Assembly: GCF_017349075.1 (NCBI RefSeq)
Contig: NZ_JAFMOF010000007.1
Span: 62,001-126,000, forward strand
Length of the DNA stretch: 64,000 bases
Reading direction: 5' to 3'
Origin: Streptomyces triculaminicus
Lineage (GTDB): Bacteria > Actinomycetota > Actinomycetes > Streptomycetales > Streptomycetaceae
Each line of letters begins with the position of its first letter. Position 1 is the first letter of the stretch. Below, in pieces: positions 9,368 through 17,471 of the stretch. A model generated the notes under the pieces. The model was not told the origin of the DNA. It saw nothing but the letters and a program-made list of their open reading frames with translations, and made no database searches. The position numbers and the translations under genes are program-made.

Positions 9368-9440
9368 CCTTCGCGACGTGCGACGTTGTGGTGGCTTTGC
9401 TCTTTCTTGGCGCAGAGATGTGCTTGCCACAGCAGTCATT
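9368..9440 (-). promoter_or_regulatory. CRISPR leader of array 2
   Basis: The sequence abutting the last repeat is nearly identical to that beside array 3 (10076 onward) for about 70 bp, including TGCGACGTTGTGG, GGCTTTGCT and TGCTTGCCACAGC. Conservation in the same place beside two arrays marks it as the leader with the crRNA promoter and spacer-insertion signals. Confidence 0.85.
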
Positions 9441-9580
9441 GAACACGATGGCCACGCGCTCGGACCGCTGTGAGACAAGCTTCCCCCAAGAAAGCGCGAG
9501 CTGCCTTGCAGGCCGTCCATGCTTCCAGCCATCCAGCAGGATTCCGTCTCACGATGGTCCTAGCGCTGCGAGAGCTCAGG

Positions 9581-9597
9581 CCATAACGACGTTATGG
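9581..9597. promoter_or_regulatory. CATAACG-N-CGTTATG palindrome, copy c
   Basis: Perfect 17-bp palindrome with central A, between the array 2 leader and the trailer of array 3. Flanks (GGTCCTAGCGCTGCGAGAG before, GGGCTTAG after) match those of copy b. Confidence 0.7.
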
Positions 9598-9680
9598 GTC
9601 TGGGGGCTTAGTGACCTACCTCCATGCTCGAAGCTGCTGTTGCCACACCCGAGTGCGGAAAACCGGCCGTCGAAAGAGGA

Positions 9681-10075
9681 AGACTCACCTCCTCTCACAC
9701 GGAGCTCACTCCACACGTCGCATCGGCCCCTTCCCCGTCCGCGGCTCACCTCCGCTCGCGCAGAGCTCACGCGGTGATCAGCTGTCCCGGACGCTGCTGC
9801 GGCGGCTCACCTCCGCTCGCGCAGAGCTCACCCGGACACGGACCTGCCGATCGTGAGCTTCGACGGCTCACCTCCGCTCGCGCAGAGCTCACCTGTGGTG
9901 GCCGGTTTCGAATTGCACGAGGGGCGGCTCACCTCCGCTCGCGCAGAGCTCACCGCGGCGTGCAACTAACGCACGCTGCGTGCTTCGGCTCACCTCCGCT
10001 CGCGCAGAGCTCACCGCGGCGTGCAACTAACGCACGCTGCGTGCTTCGGCTCACCTCCGCTCGCGCAGAGCTCAC
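9681..10075 (-). CRISPR. CRISPR array 3, 7 repeats, leader-proximal spacer duplicated
   Basis: Repeats at 9681 (degenerate, trailer end), 9742, 9803, 9864, 9925, 9986 and 10047; six spacers of 32 nt. These repeats differ from array 2 by a C-to-T change in the stem (CTCTGC on the crRNA strand), leaving a U-G wobble. The two leader-proximal spacers, 9954-9985 and 10015-10046, are identical, so one repeat-spacer unit was duplicated. The leader is at 10076. Confidence 0.96.
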
Positions 10076-10145
10076 CCTTCGCGACCTGCGACGTTGTGGC
10101 GGCTTTGCTATTTCTTGACGCAAAGACATGCTTGCCACAGCGCCC
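10076..10145 (-). promoter_or_regulatory. CRISPR leader of array 3
   Basis: Nearly identical to the array 2 leader over about 70 bp, with a few transitions. Sequence beyond it (CATTGAACACGA, then GGCCAC) is also shared with array 2. Confidence 0.85.
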
Positions 10146-10267
10146 ATTGAACACGAAGGCCACATGCTCTGACAGACCTGAAACAAACCTCCCAGGGCGT
10201 GGAGTGTGATCTAGTGGGCTGCTCCGTGCTCCGTGTCGCTCAGCAGGAGCGCGGCCCCCAGATGCTC

Positions 10268-11507
10268 CTAGTGCTGTGACCGCGAAGGTTCGCCGGGTTG
10301 GGTGGTCAGGCCGCTGTTCGTAGTGGCTTGCCGCCCCAGCGAAGGCCTTTCTCGCTGCGGATGCGGGCGCGTTCGCGTCTTTGTGCCGCCAGGACGTCGG
10401 GGTGGCGGGCGTTCTGGTTGCGCCAGCGGAGGTAGGCGTGCAGGGCCCGGGTCTGGACGGTGTGGTTGGGGTGGTTCGAGTTGGCAAGGGTGAATTGCCG
10501 CAAGGGGCCGAAGTGGGCCTCGATGGGATTGGCCCAGGACGCGTAAGTCGGTGTGAAGCACAGCTTGACCTTGTTCTTCACTGCCCACCTGCGGATGCGC
10601 CAGTTCGCATGGGCGGAGAGGTTGTCGAGGATCACGTAGATGGGGGCGCCGTCCGGGCGGGCCGCGCGGATCGACCGCAGGGCTGCCCAGGTGTGGTCGA
10701 TGCCCTTGCGCCGCCGGTTGACACCCCACAGCTGGTCGTCGCCAACGGAGTAACAGCCGTGGAAGTAGGTGATCCCGTGAGTGCGGCGGTAGGTCGCCGG
10801 CAGCCGGTCCGGGCGGCTCCGTTCGGCCCAGCACGAGCCGGCGGTCGGCCGGATGCCCAGGGGGCCGAACTCGTCGAAGGCGAAGGTGCGGTCCGGGCGC
10901 TCGTTGAGCGCGTACTCGATCCGGTCCAGCTTGGCGTCGAAGGCCGGGTCGGGGGACTCTTTCCAGGTCTTGGTCCGCTGGAAGGTGATCCCGCGGCGGG
11001 CGAGCAGGCAGCGCAGGGCTTCCCGGCCGATCCGCACTGGCCGGGCGATGCTCCGGCGCAGGTGCTCGGCGAGCTTGCGGATCGACCAGCGGGTGAACGG
11101 TTTGCCGAGCACGTTGGGGCGGGTGGTGGCCGTCTGGACGACGAAGTCCTCGTCGTCAGGGGTTAGCAGGCGGGGACGGCCTCCCGCCCACCGAGGGTCC
11201 AGGCATGCGAGCCCGATCTCGTTGAACCGGTGGATCACGTCGCGAACGGTGTCCTCGTCGGCCTGCACCAGTCGCGCAATCACCGGGACTGGGCTGCCGC
11301 CAGCAGAGGCCAGCAGCATCATCGCCCGCCGGAACCGCACCGAGCTGGTGCTGCCCCGCCGCACGATGTGCTGCAGCTTCTGCCCCTCTTGCTCGGTCAG
11401 CCTGCGAACCCTGACCAGTTGTGCCAATGCCGCCCCCGTGCCGTCGAAGTCAACGCGTCACCCAGCACAACGAGCAACCCGGCGAACCTATGCGGTCACA
11501 GCACTAG
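10268..11507 (-). mobile_element. IS630-family insertion sequence
   Basis: Terminal inverted repeats of 33 bp at 10268-10300 and 11475-11507, with two differences; both begin CTAGTGCTGTGACCGC and end GTTCGCCGGGTTG on their own strands. TA lies at both tips, the usual IS630 target. The matching block near array 2 reads GGTCCTAGCGC, which fits insertion at the TA there. The element lies about 190 bp beyond the array 3 leader and is apparently intact. Confidence 0.9.
10306..11427 (-). CDS. IS630-family DDE transposase
   Basis: 373 aa. An N-terminal helix-turn-helix pair (VIARLVQADEDTVRDVIHRFN) precedes a DDE catalytic domain. The acidic triad is likely Asp in FAFDEFGPL, Asp in VILDNLSAH and Glu in NPIEAHFGPL, the usual IS630/Tc1 spacing. 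It acts on the 33-bp terminal repeats flanking it. Full length and no internal stop suggest activity. It begins with ATG 48 bp inside the right inverted repeat. Confidence 0.92.
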   Translation of the reverse strand: MAQLVRVRRLTEQEGQKLQHIVRRGSTSSVRFRRAMMLLASAGGSPVPVIARLVQADEDTVRDVIHRFNEIGLACLDPRWAGGRPRLLTPDDEDFVVQTATTRPNVLGKPFTRWSIRKLAEHLRRSIARPVRIGREALRCLLARRGITFQRTKTWKESPDPAFDAKLDRIEYALNERPDRTFAFDEFGPLGIRPTAGSCWAERSRPDRLPATYRRTHGITYFHGCYSVGDDQLWGVNRRRKGIDHTWAALRSIRAARPDGAPIYVILDNLSAHANWRIRRWAVKNKVKLCFTPTYASWANPIEAHFGPLRQFTLANSNHPNHTVQTRALHAYLRWRNQNARHPDVLAAQRRERARIRSEKGLRWGGKPLRTAA

Positions 11508-11645
11508 CGTTCATCCCCGCATGCTGGTGTGGAGATCCGATACCTGACGTGGTCGGGACCTTGGCGCTGGACCACGGCAGGTGCCCGATGGCGTATGCCA
11601 GCTGCCTGACGTTCGTCGACGCGCCTCGGTCTGCGGGGTAGCTCA

Positions 11646-11664
11646 CCCATAACGCCGTTATGGG
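11646..11664. promoter_or_regulatory. CATAACG-N-CGTTATG palindrome, copy d
   Basis: Perfect 19-bp palindrome with central C. Downstream sequence (GGGGCTGGGGCTTGGTGACGG) matches that after copy b, so it belongs to the same repeated block. Confidence 0.7.
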
Positions 11665-11760
11665 GCTGGGGCTTGGTGACGGCGTACTCATGCTCGGATG
11701 TCCTGTTTCAACGAACCTTGACCGGTCTCACCGAAGTTTGACTGGCGGGGACAGCCGCGG

Positions 11761-12354
11761 TCAGTGGCCGCCGCTCGGGGGCTCGCAGCCGGTGCCGTCG
11801 GGGTAGCCGCCGAAGGCATCCGCCTTGGTGGAAGCACTGCTCATCGTGCCCTCCACGCACCAGGGAGAGGCGCCGATGTCGATGAGGAAGCCGACCCTGG
11901 AGGGGCCGTCCTGGTACGCCTGCACCTTCCCGGCGGAGTAACCGAGGCTGGTGAGCGCACTGCGGACGCTGCCCGGGGCGAAGTCGCCGCGTCGGCGCAG
12001 TGGTTCGAGTGCACTCTCGACGCGTCCGACGGTGGTGAGTCCGTCGCAGCGGCTCTGGCCGTGGAGCGGGATGGGAACTCTGAAGCCGTGGTTTTCGGCG
12101 TAGCGGTCGGTGGGCGGCACGGTTGAGGTGGGGGTAGTGGCGGCGGTGGGCGCCGTCGGCTTGGGGCTCTCGCCAGGGCAGGGGAAATCTGCTGGTGTAC
12201 TCGGCGTCGATATGCCGGTCGGCGTTGGATGCGAACGCCGGTACTCGTCGGCGGTATCCCCTGCCCGCTGCGTTCCGCACCCCGCCGTCAGCAGGACCAT
12301 CACCGCCAACGGCAACATCCCGAGCCGGGCTCTCGTCTTCCTTAGCGTCGTCAT
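11761..12354 (-). CDS. secreted lipoprotein, hypothetical
   Basis: 197 aa from the ATG beginning MTTLRKTRAR. Lys/Arg-rich N-terminus, a hydrophobic stretch and the lipobox LTAGC at about residues 19-23 give a lipoprotein signal peptide. A Pro/Thr-rich tether follows, then a domain with two or three Cys (HGQSRCDGL, PWCVEG, GTGCEP) likely to form disulphides outside the cell. No enzymatic motif is visible. It is a Streptomyces-type cell-surface lipoprotein of unknown role inside the inverted-repeat cassette. Confidence 0.75.
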   Translation of the reverse strand: MTTLRKTRARLGMLPLAVMVLLTAGCGTQRAGDTADEYRRSHPTPTGISTPSTPADFPCPGESPKPTAPTAATTPTSTVPPTDRYAENHGFRVPIPLHGQSRCDGLTTVGRVESALEPLRRRGDFAPGSVRSALTSLGYSAGKVQAYQDGPSRVGFLIDIGASPWCVEGTMSSASTKADAFGGYPDGTGCEPPSGGH

Positions 12355-12507
12355 CCCCCGATCCTCCCCCGCAGCTCGGTGGGCGTCATGAGTCCTTTTA
12401 CCCATCGGGCCGCAACACCCCGTCAGCCTTCGGTGGCAAACCATCGAGCTTCGGTGGCACAGGCCAGTGGGGGTGTCTTGTGGATCGGCCCGCGTACCCT
12501 CGGCTCC

Positions 12508-12918
12508 GTGCCCCGCAATCCGAAGAAGCCCCGCCGGCTGGTCGCCGACGGGCGCGTGTACTTGTGGACGCTGCGCCACAGCCACCGCGTGCTGGAGGGC
12601 GGCCGGTCCACGGACTGCCGTGAGACCCTCACGCTATACCCGCAGCCGACCAGTACCGGCGGCCCGCTGCGCATCGTCTTCGCCGAAGGCCCGGGCTGGT
12701 ACGTCCCGGGCGGGTTCCCCCTGGGCTCCGGGGACGTGGGGTACGTCCGGGGCGGCTCCCTGAACCTGCACGAACCGGGCGCCGTCCGGGCCCTGCTCGA
12801 CGCGGCGTCGGCCCGAGGGTGGCAACCGGGAGAGCGGCGGGCGGTGGAGGTCGACGGCTGGCCCCTGCTGGAGGCGGCCGCCGCGCGAGCCGGTGACGCC
12901 AGCCCCGCAGACTCTTAG
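12508..12918 (+). CDS. conserved hypothetical protein, 136 aa
   Basis: GTG start before PRNPKKPRRL. The sequence RLVADGRVYLWTLRH and the pattern LRIVFAEGPGW...GGSLNLHEPG are recognisable as a small Streptomyces family without known function. No signal peptide or membrane segment. It is divergent to the lipoprotein and shares the cassette bounded by inverted repeats. I know of no biochemical role. Confidence 0.7.
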   Translation: MPRNPKKPRRLVADGRVYLWTLRHSHRVLEGGRSTDCRETLTLYPQPTSTGGPLRIVFAEGPGWYVPGGFPLGSGDVGYVRGGSLNLHEPGAVRALLDAASARGWQPGERRAVEVDGWPLLEAAAARAGDASPADS

Positions 12919-13075
12919 AGGTGACTCCGACCTCGACTCGGAACCTGGCCGCGATCAAACTTCGGTGAGACTGGTCAAACTCTGTTGAGACTGGACATCG
13001 GATCCGCTACTGCTAGTACCCGAGGCGGACGCGTTCACGGCTCCCCAGTTCTTGGGTAGCTCATCTCACCGGGCG

Positions 13076-13182
13076 GAAAACCGACTGTCGAAGGGATCTG
13101 TTCCCTCCGCTTGCTCGGAGTCCGCTGAGCCGTTTGCACTCGCCGTTCCAGCGTCATCGGTTCACCTCTGCTGGGCGGATCC
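13076..13182 (-). CRISPR. CRISPR relic, one or two degenerate repeats
   Basis: GGAAAACCGACTGTCGAA at 13075-13092, a marker that precedes arrays 2 and 3, is followed by CCCTCCGCTTGCTCGGAG and GGTTCACCTCTGCTGGGCGG. These look like decayed repeats in the same minus orientation. Confidence 0.5.
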
Positions 13183-13183
13183 C

Positions 13184-13198
13184 CATAACGACGTTATG
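13184..13198. promoter_or_regulatory. CATAACG-N-CGTTATG palindrome, copy e
   Basis: Minimal 15-bp copy with central A, directly right of the CRISPR relic. Confidence 0.65.
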
Positions 13199-13308
13199 AG
13201 TGTGGACGTCGTTGGCCTCCCCGTTGGGACTCGACGGGCCGCTCTTGTCAGTGGTGCCGACTGATCCTGTGGTTGGCCGGCGGCGGCTGCAGACTCTCGT
13301 GGGCAGTA

Positions 13309-13325
13309 GTTCCCAGTTTGGGAAC
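13309..13325. promoter_or_regulatory. GTTCCCA-N3-TGGGAAC palindrome, copy 1
   Basis: GTTCCCAGTTTGGGAAC, 6 bp past the stop of the gene at 13331-14122. Same arms as the copy in front of that gene. Confidence 0.6.
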
Positions 13326-13330
13326 GCTGT

Positions 13331-14122
13331 CTATCGGGGGACCGTAGGTCGCTCCTGGATGGCGAACTCGGTGGCCAGAGCGAGAGCGTGCCGGGCTCCG
13401 TCAGTCGTGGTGGTGGGCTGGTTACGGTCGCGGGCGAGCTGGTGGGCGCTCCGGACGAAGCTTTCTAGGAAGCCGCAGAAGTTCGCGCGGTGGAAGGCCG
13501 TATCGCAGTCGTCGATCGTCGTGGAGAGTTCGTCGAGCCAGTACTCCGCCATCCCATCGACCGTGAGGCCGTCGCGGTGCTCCAGCAATTGGCGGGCAAT
13601 CCTCTGAGCCAGAGTGAAGCGCCGTGCCTGGGAGGTCACTCGCACGTACTCGGCTCGCTGCTCAGCCAGCCGTCGTTTCTCGTGTGCATGTGCGGTCTCC
13701 GGAGAACGGCGTTCGTGCGGCTCGCGTACTTGCTCGGCTCTTAGCCGCAGTGCCTTCTGGTAGGCGCCGTGTCGAGTGGTGACGCACAACGCTTCGTTGA
13801 AGCTGTGCCATGGCACCCCGACTTCGCGGCCGTCATTGACCGCCCTCAATTGCCCGGCATCGGCCTGCTCCCGGATGTACTGCCACAGGGTCGCGCGCAG
13901 CACGGCTGCCGCTCCACGTGCTTCTTCCGAGAGGCTGCTGGCTTGCCGTTCTGTGTAACGCAACACCAGGAACAGCTCACTGGGGTCGGGAAACCGCTCA
14001 AAGTTGGGGTCCCCGCCGGCTTCGTGCAGCTTCCGCAGCTGGTCTGTCATCCCGAGCGCGTCGATCTGACCCACTCTGATGACAGACCGGTTCTTTCTGC
14101 TGTTCTCAGTCTTGTTGGCCAT
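13331..14122 (-). CDS. hypothetical protein flanked by operator-like palindromes
   Basis: About 263 aa from the ATG beginning MANKTENSRK; a longer frame exists upstream, but it would translate through the palindrome at 14146-14164. Highly charged and helical (LRAEQVREPHERRSPETAHAHEKRRLAEQR, abbreviated here), with no family I recognise. A segment TDQLRKLHEAGGDP reappears in a decayed copy at 17.2 kb, so the gene has been duplicated. The palindrome 24 bp before its start suggests autoregulation, or a DNA-binding partner that recognises all three copies. Plasmid maintenance or regulation is a guess. Confidence 0.6.
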   Translation of the reverse strand: MANKTENSRKNRSVIRVGQIDALGMTDQLRKLHEAGGDPNFERFPDPSELFLVLRYTERQASSLSEEARGAAAVLRATLWQYIREQADAGQLRAVNDGREVGVPWHSFNEALCVTTRHGAYQKALRLRAEQVREPHERRSPETAHAHEKRRLAEQRAEYVRVTSQARRFTLAQRIARQLLEHRDGLTVDGMAEYWLDELSTTIDDCDTAFHRANFCGFLESFVRSAHQLARDRNQPTTTTDGARHALALATEFAIQERPTVPR

Positions 14123-14145
14123 ATCCCGAGTCTTCGCCAGGCGGT

Positions 14146-14164
14146 GGTTCCCAAACTGGGAACC
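14146..14164. promoter_or_regulatory. GGTTCCCA-N3-TGGGAACC palindrome, copy 2
   Basis: Perfect 8-bp arms around AAC, 24 bp upstream of the ATG at 14122, in the expected promoter/operator position. Confidence 0.65.
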
Positions 14165-14376
14165 GGTCTGCAGTCGCTCGAATGACACATGGCGATGAGC
14201 GCTAGGGGGCATCTCGGTCAGCGCGGGGAGCGGGGGTAGAGGTGCCTCAGATGCGTTGCTGCATGTGGAGAGGGACCGCCCTCATCGCCCACGGAGCATC
14301 CCCCGCCTGGGGGCGGGAGCAGTTGATGGTCGACGTACAGAACCACCGTGTTGGGTCTTACTCGAGCAGACGCTGC

Positions 14377-14393
14377 TCATAACGGCGTTATGA
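14377..14393. promoter_or_regulatory. CATAACG-N-CGTTATG palindrome, copy f
   Basis: Perfect 17-bp palindrome (TCATAACG arms, central G), 160 bp left of the IS5 element. Confidence 0.65.
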
Positions 14394-14553
14394 CTCCAGA
14401 GGGGGCTACCTCCTTGGGGCCGTGGGAGGCGAACGCCCTTCAACGCTGAGGACGCCGAAGCTGGAGGATATCTCCGGACGTGTAGAGCAGGCCGTCGATG
14501 CCGCAGGCTACGCAGGTCAGCAGGATGCGACGTCCAGATAGGACAGGTCCATA

Positions 14554-15452
14554 GAGCTCGTAACACGATCTTGTTGGGTTTGGCCGGTCAGCCGTGACCC
14601 GAGCGGTGTTTCGGTTGTTCGTGACGGTGTGAGTAAGCGGCCGTGGATCGTGGACGACGAATTGTGGGCAGTGGTCGAGCCGTTGCTGCCGGCCTGGCCC
14701 GAGCGGGCGCCGGGGCCGAGGCCGGTGTCCGACCGGCTGTGCCTGCAGGGCATCCTGTACGTGCTCTACCAGGACATCAGCTGGCAACTCCTCCCGGTGG
14801 AGCTGGGGTTCGGCTCCGGGCAGACCTGCTGGCGCCGGCTGGGCCGGTGGCACGAGGCCGGTGTCTTCGACCGGCTGCACCGTATCCTGCTCGCAGAACT
14901 GCATGCCGCCGACGAGCTCGACTGGTCGCGGGCCTGCGTGGATGCCTCCCACATCCGCGCGAAAAAGGGGGAGCCGCAACCGGCCCGTCGCCGGTCGACC
15001 GCCGGAAGACGGGCAGTAAACACCACCTGATCTGCGACGGAAGAGGAACACCGCTCAAGGTCATCACCACCGCGGCCAACGTCAACGATGTCACCCAGAC
15101 CCTTGCACTCGTCGACGGCATACCGCCCGTCGCAGGCCGGCCCGGACGTCCGCGCAAGCGCCTGGACGCTCTCCTCGGCGACAAGGGCTACGACAGCAAT
15201 CCCAACCGGCGTGAACTGCGGAAACGAGGCATCCTGCCGGTCATCTCCCGCAAGGGATCACCTGACATCCACGGCCTGGGCAAGCTCCGCTACGTCGTCG
15301 AGCAGACCTTCGCTCTCTTCCACCAGTTCAAACGCCTCGCAGTCCGCTGGGAACGACGTCTCGACCTCCACGACGCCCTCGTCTCCCTCGCCTGCAGCCT
15401 CATCTGCTGGCGACGCCTCAACAAGCACAGACCATGATCCTGTTACGAGCTC
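14554..15452 (+). mobile_element. IS5-family insertion sequence, about 0.9 kb
   Basis: Inverted ends begin GAGCTCGTAACA on both sides (14554 onward, and the complement ending at 15452). ATA flanks both ends, which may be the target duplication. The single transposase is expressed from two overlapping frames. Confidence 0.85.
14629..15437 (+). CDS. IS5-family transposase, two frames joined by -1 frameshift
   Basis: Frame 1 runs 14629-15030 from a GTG; the second frame continues to 15437. The first part ends its recognisable homology at DASHIRAKKG; the second resumes with GGAATGPSPVDRRKTGSKHH. The run GCGAAAAAGGGGGAG (about 14958-14972) lies at the junction and is a plausible -1 slippery site, as known in IS5 relatives of the IS427 type. 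Catalytic acids are visible in CVDASHIR, LGDKGYDS and VVEQTFALFHQ. The whole would be about 270 aa, normal for the group, so frameshift expression is more likely than decay. Confidence 0.85.
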
Positions 15453-15574
15453 ATAGGAACGAACCAGGGGCATGCATGCACACGGCTCCCAAGCCATGGT
15501 GTAGGCGCTGGCCTGTGCGAGTGGAACCGCTGAGAACAATGCAGGGGCGGGGCAAGGCCTTTTGTCCTGCACTC

Positions 15575-16024
15575 TCACTGCCACCTCTCGTAGGAGGCCC
15601 TCTCATGCGCGGCCAGTTCTGCCGGGGTGCCGATGAAGGCGGGACCGCAGGTCGCCGGCAGCCGCTCGACGACCATTGCGACTGCCTCTGCGGCAGTGAC
15701 GGCCATGCCGATTGTCTGCGCGCGTGATGGCCCCGAGACGTAGTACAGCCCACTGTGTTGCCGCCCGGCAGCCGAGGGCCCGCTGTACGGCACGTCCCAC
15801 GTCCAGCGCTTCTCGGTACACCGACTGAAGTGCAGCTCCCACATACCGACCCACGGATAGAGCTGCCGCAGCCGAGGCTCGGCGTAGGCGGCGGCTACAA
15901 GCTCCTCACTCACGTACACCTAGCCGAAGAGCTTCCGCCAGGCCGCTTCGACGACTCCCGCGTCCTCTCCCACTGAGTACATGATCGGATTCTGCCCAAC
16001 CAGACGACTGGCCTGCCACGTCAT
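15575..16024 (-). pseudogene. DUF6193-like protein interrupted by one TAG
   Basis: From ATG 16024 the frame reads MTWQASRLVGQNPIM, then WRKLFG, TAG (15920-15922), then in the same frame VYVSEELVAAAYAEPRLRQL and TEKRWTWDVPYSG. The second part matches my recollection of the DUF6193 family of Streptomyces, which contains AAYAEPRLR and WTWDVP. A Tyr or Gln codon may have become TAG. Translation could restart at GTG 15919, giving 114 aa. Function unknown. Confidence 0.6.
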
Positions 16025-16166
16025 CCCGAAACGATCCGGGCGAGGAGAAGAAGGCCGGCACGAGGGACCGCGCTGACCGGGCCTCGCTCCTGCTGGAGGG
16101 CTGGCACGGAGTGTCTGATCGCGGAACGTAGTCTGAAGATCCCTATGTAGTGATGACGGAGAGACC

Positions 16167-16865
16167 GTGTCTGAGTCCTTACCGCCCCTGCCGGGGTACC
16201 AACCGCTGGTGTGGTCCCCCATGGATGAGTATCTGTGGCACACGTGCGACATCCTCGCTGACCTAGTTGAGGGCCGGCTGGATCGGCGTCCGCTGATTGC
16301 CTCCACCGCGAGGCTCGGGTACGGCGACCGCGTTCTGGCTGTGGGGCCAGGACAGCGAGTGAGCTGGAGGGCTCTGGGTGACGGCAGCTACGTGCATGAA
16401 GGCGGCTTTGCGGTCGGCAGCCCCGCCTTCGTGCTCGCCAGCATGGCGGCTACTGCTCTCACCAACTCCTCCCGGCGCAACCAGGCGTGGCGTAACGCCC
16501 AACCCCGGTGGGTGGTGGACGGCACGAGTGAGATCACCATTTCCGTACAGGGCATGTTCTCCGCACACCCGACGAGCGCACTCGGCTTCTACTGGCAGTC
16601 AGATGGGTGGAGGGAGATCGACCTCGTGGGACCCGATGTTTTTCAAACGAGCTTCGTCGATACCCGTGGGCAGTACTCCACCGTTCGCATTCACACACCC
16701 TGGGCTTCGCTCATTTTCGCTCTGGTCGCGCGCGCATCGTTCCCAGCCCATCCGCGACTACTGGGCCGCAGCTGGCTGCCGCCGGACTTCGAGGAACGCT
16801 GCGCCCGCATGGGACGCCCGTGCCGCCCCGCCGCCAAGCTCATGTTGAATGACGGTGGCACCTGA
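16167..16865 (+). CDS. conserved hypothetical protein, 232 aa
   Basis: GTG start with GGAGAG 7-8 bp upstream. Soluble protein with segments VLAVGPGQRVSWRALGDG and GFYWQSDGWREIDLVG. It has no signal peptide and no recognised motif. Coding bias is strong. It is the only complete gene between the DUF6193 relic and a CRISPR relic. Confidence 0.7.
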   Translation: MSESLPPLPGYQPLVWSPMDEYLWHTCDILADLVEGRLDRRPLIASTARLGYGDRVLAVGPGQRVSWRALGDGSYVHEGGFAVGSPAFVLASMAATALTNSSRRNQAWRNAQPRWVVDGTSEITISVQGMFSAHPTSALGFYWQSDGWREIDLVGPDVFQTSFVDTRGQYSTVRIHTPWASLIFALVARASFPAHPRLLGRSWLPPDFEERCARMGRPCRPAAKLMLNDGGT

Positions 16866-16983
16866 TCCAGCGGACAAGTCCGGCGGCCGCCTTGTCGAGC
16901 AGCGCCGAATCCACGGCTCGCTCGGTGGACAACAGGGCGATGCTCTCCTCCACCTGCTGCTCGGCGTCGGTCATGCCGTCGCC

Positions 16984-17136
16984 GCCAGCTCACCTCCGCC
17001 TCGTGGAGACCACTCCGGCCGCCGCTGGCGCGACGCAAAGAGACCACCGGCTCACCTCCGCCGGCGGAAACCACTCGGGGTGCGGGTGGTCACGCGGTGG
17101 GGGGTCTCGGCCCACCTCCGCTCGCGCGGAGCTCAC
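16984..17136 (-). CRISPR. CRISPR relic with three repeats
   Basis: Repeats near 16984-17012, 17046-17074 and 17107-17136; the rightmost (CCACCTCCGCTCGCGCGGAG) is nearly intact, the others decayed. Minus orientation. Confidence 0.75.
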
Positions 17137-17175
17137 CCCTCATGACCTGCGGCGTTGGAGCGGCTTTGCAGTGAG
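17137..17175 (-). promoter_or_regulatory. remnant of a CRISPR leader
   Basis: CCCCTCATGACCTGCGGCGTTGGAGCGGCTTTGC matches the first 35 bp of the leaders at 9368 and 10076 and is then cut off, running straight into a gene relic. Confidence 0.7.
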
Positions 17176-17330
17176 ATCGGGGAACTGCTCCAAGCCAGGG
17201 TCTCCACCCGCTTCGTGCAGTCCCCGTAGTTGGTCTGCCGTCCCCCGGCGCATCGATCTGCCCCACCTTGATAGCAGGGCGACGAGGCTTTCTTCCCTTC
17301 TTCGGGCTGGAAGCGATGCTTCAAGTCTTC
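17170..17330 (-). pseudogene. decayed copy of the 13.3 kb gene
   Basis: In minus-strand translation TADQLRGLHEAGGDPGLEQF aligns with TDQLRKLHEAGGDPNFERF of the gene at 13331-14122. Only the N-terminal part is left; the remainder is replaced by CRISPR leader sequence. The related palindrome sits just upstream, as in the intact gene. Confidence 0.7.
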
Positions 17331-17341
17331 GCTCGGCAGCT

Positions 17342-17358
17342 GTTCCCAAACTGGGAAC
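17342..17358. promoter_or_regulatory. GTTCCCA-N3-TGGGAAC palindrome, copy 3
   Basis: GTTCCCAAACTGGGAAC in front of the gene relic at 17170-17330, the same position as copy 2 before the intact gene. Confidence 0.6.
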
Positions 17359-17471
17359 CGGCCAACAATCATCCAAAGCGACGACGCAAGCGGGCGTGGG
17401 GAATAGCTACACACCCGGTCCGTTGAGCGGTGCTCAGGGACGTTCCCGCAGGTACAGCGCGCAAGGCGTTA

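Larger units (their letters stand above)
11705..12991. mobile_element. passenger cassette with 37-bp inverted ends and no transposase
   Basis: The ends 11705-11741 and 12955-12991 are inverted repeats matching at about 31 of 37 positions, with TCAAACTTCGGTGAGAC as their inner, best conserved part. The interior holds a lipoprotein gene and a hypothetical gene but no transposase. The cassette interrupts a block (palindrome d, then GGAAAACCGACTGTCGAA) that is uninterrupted near palindromes b and c. It looks like a non-autonomous transposon, or the inner remains of an element with long subterminal repeats. Confidence 0.55.
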
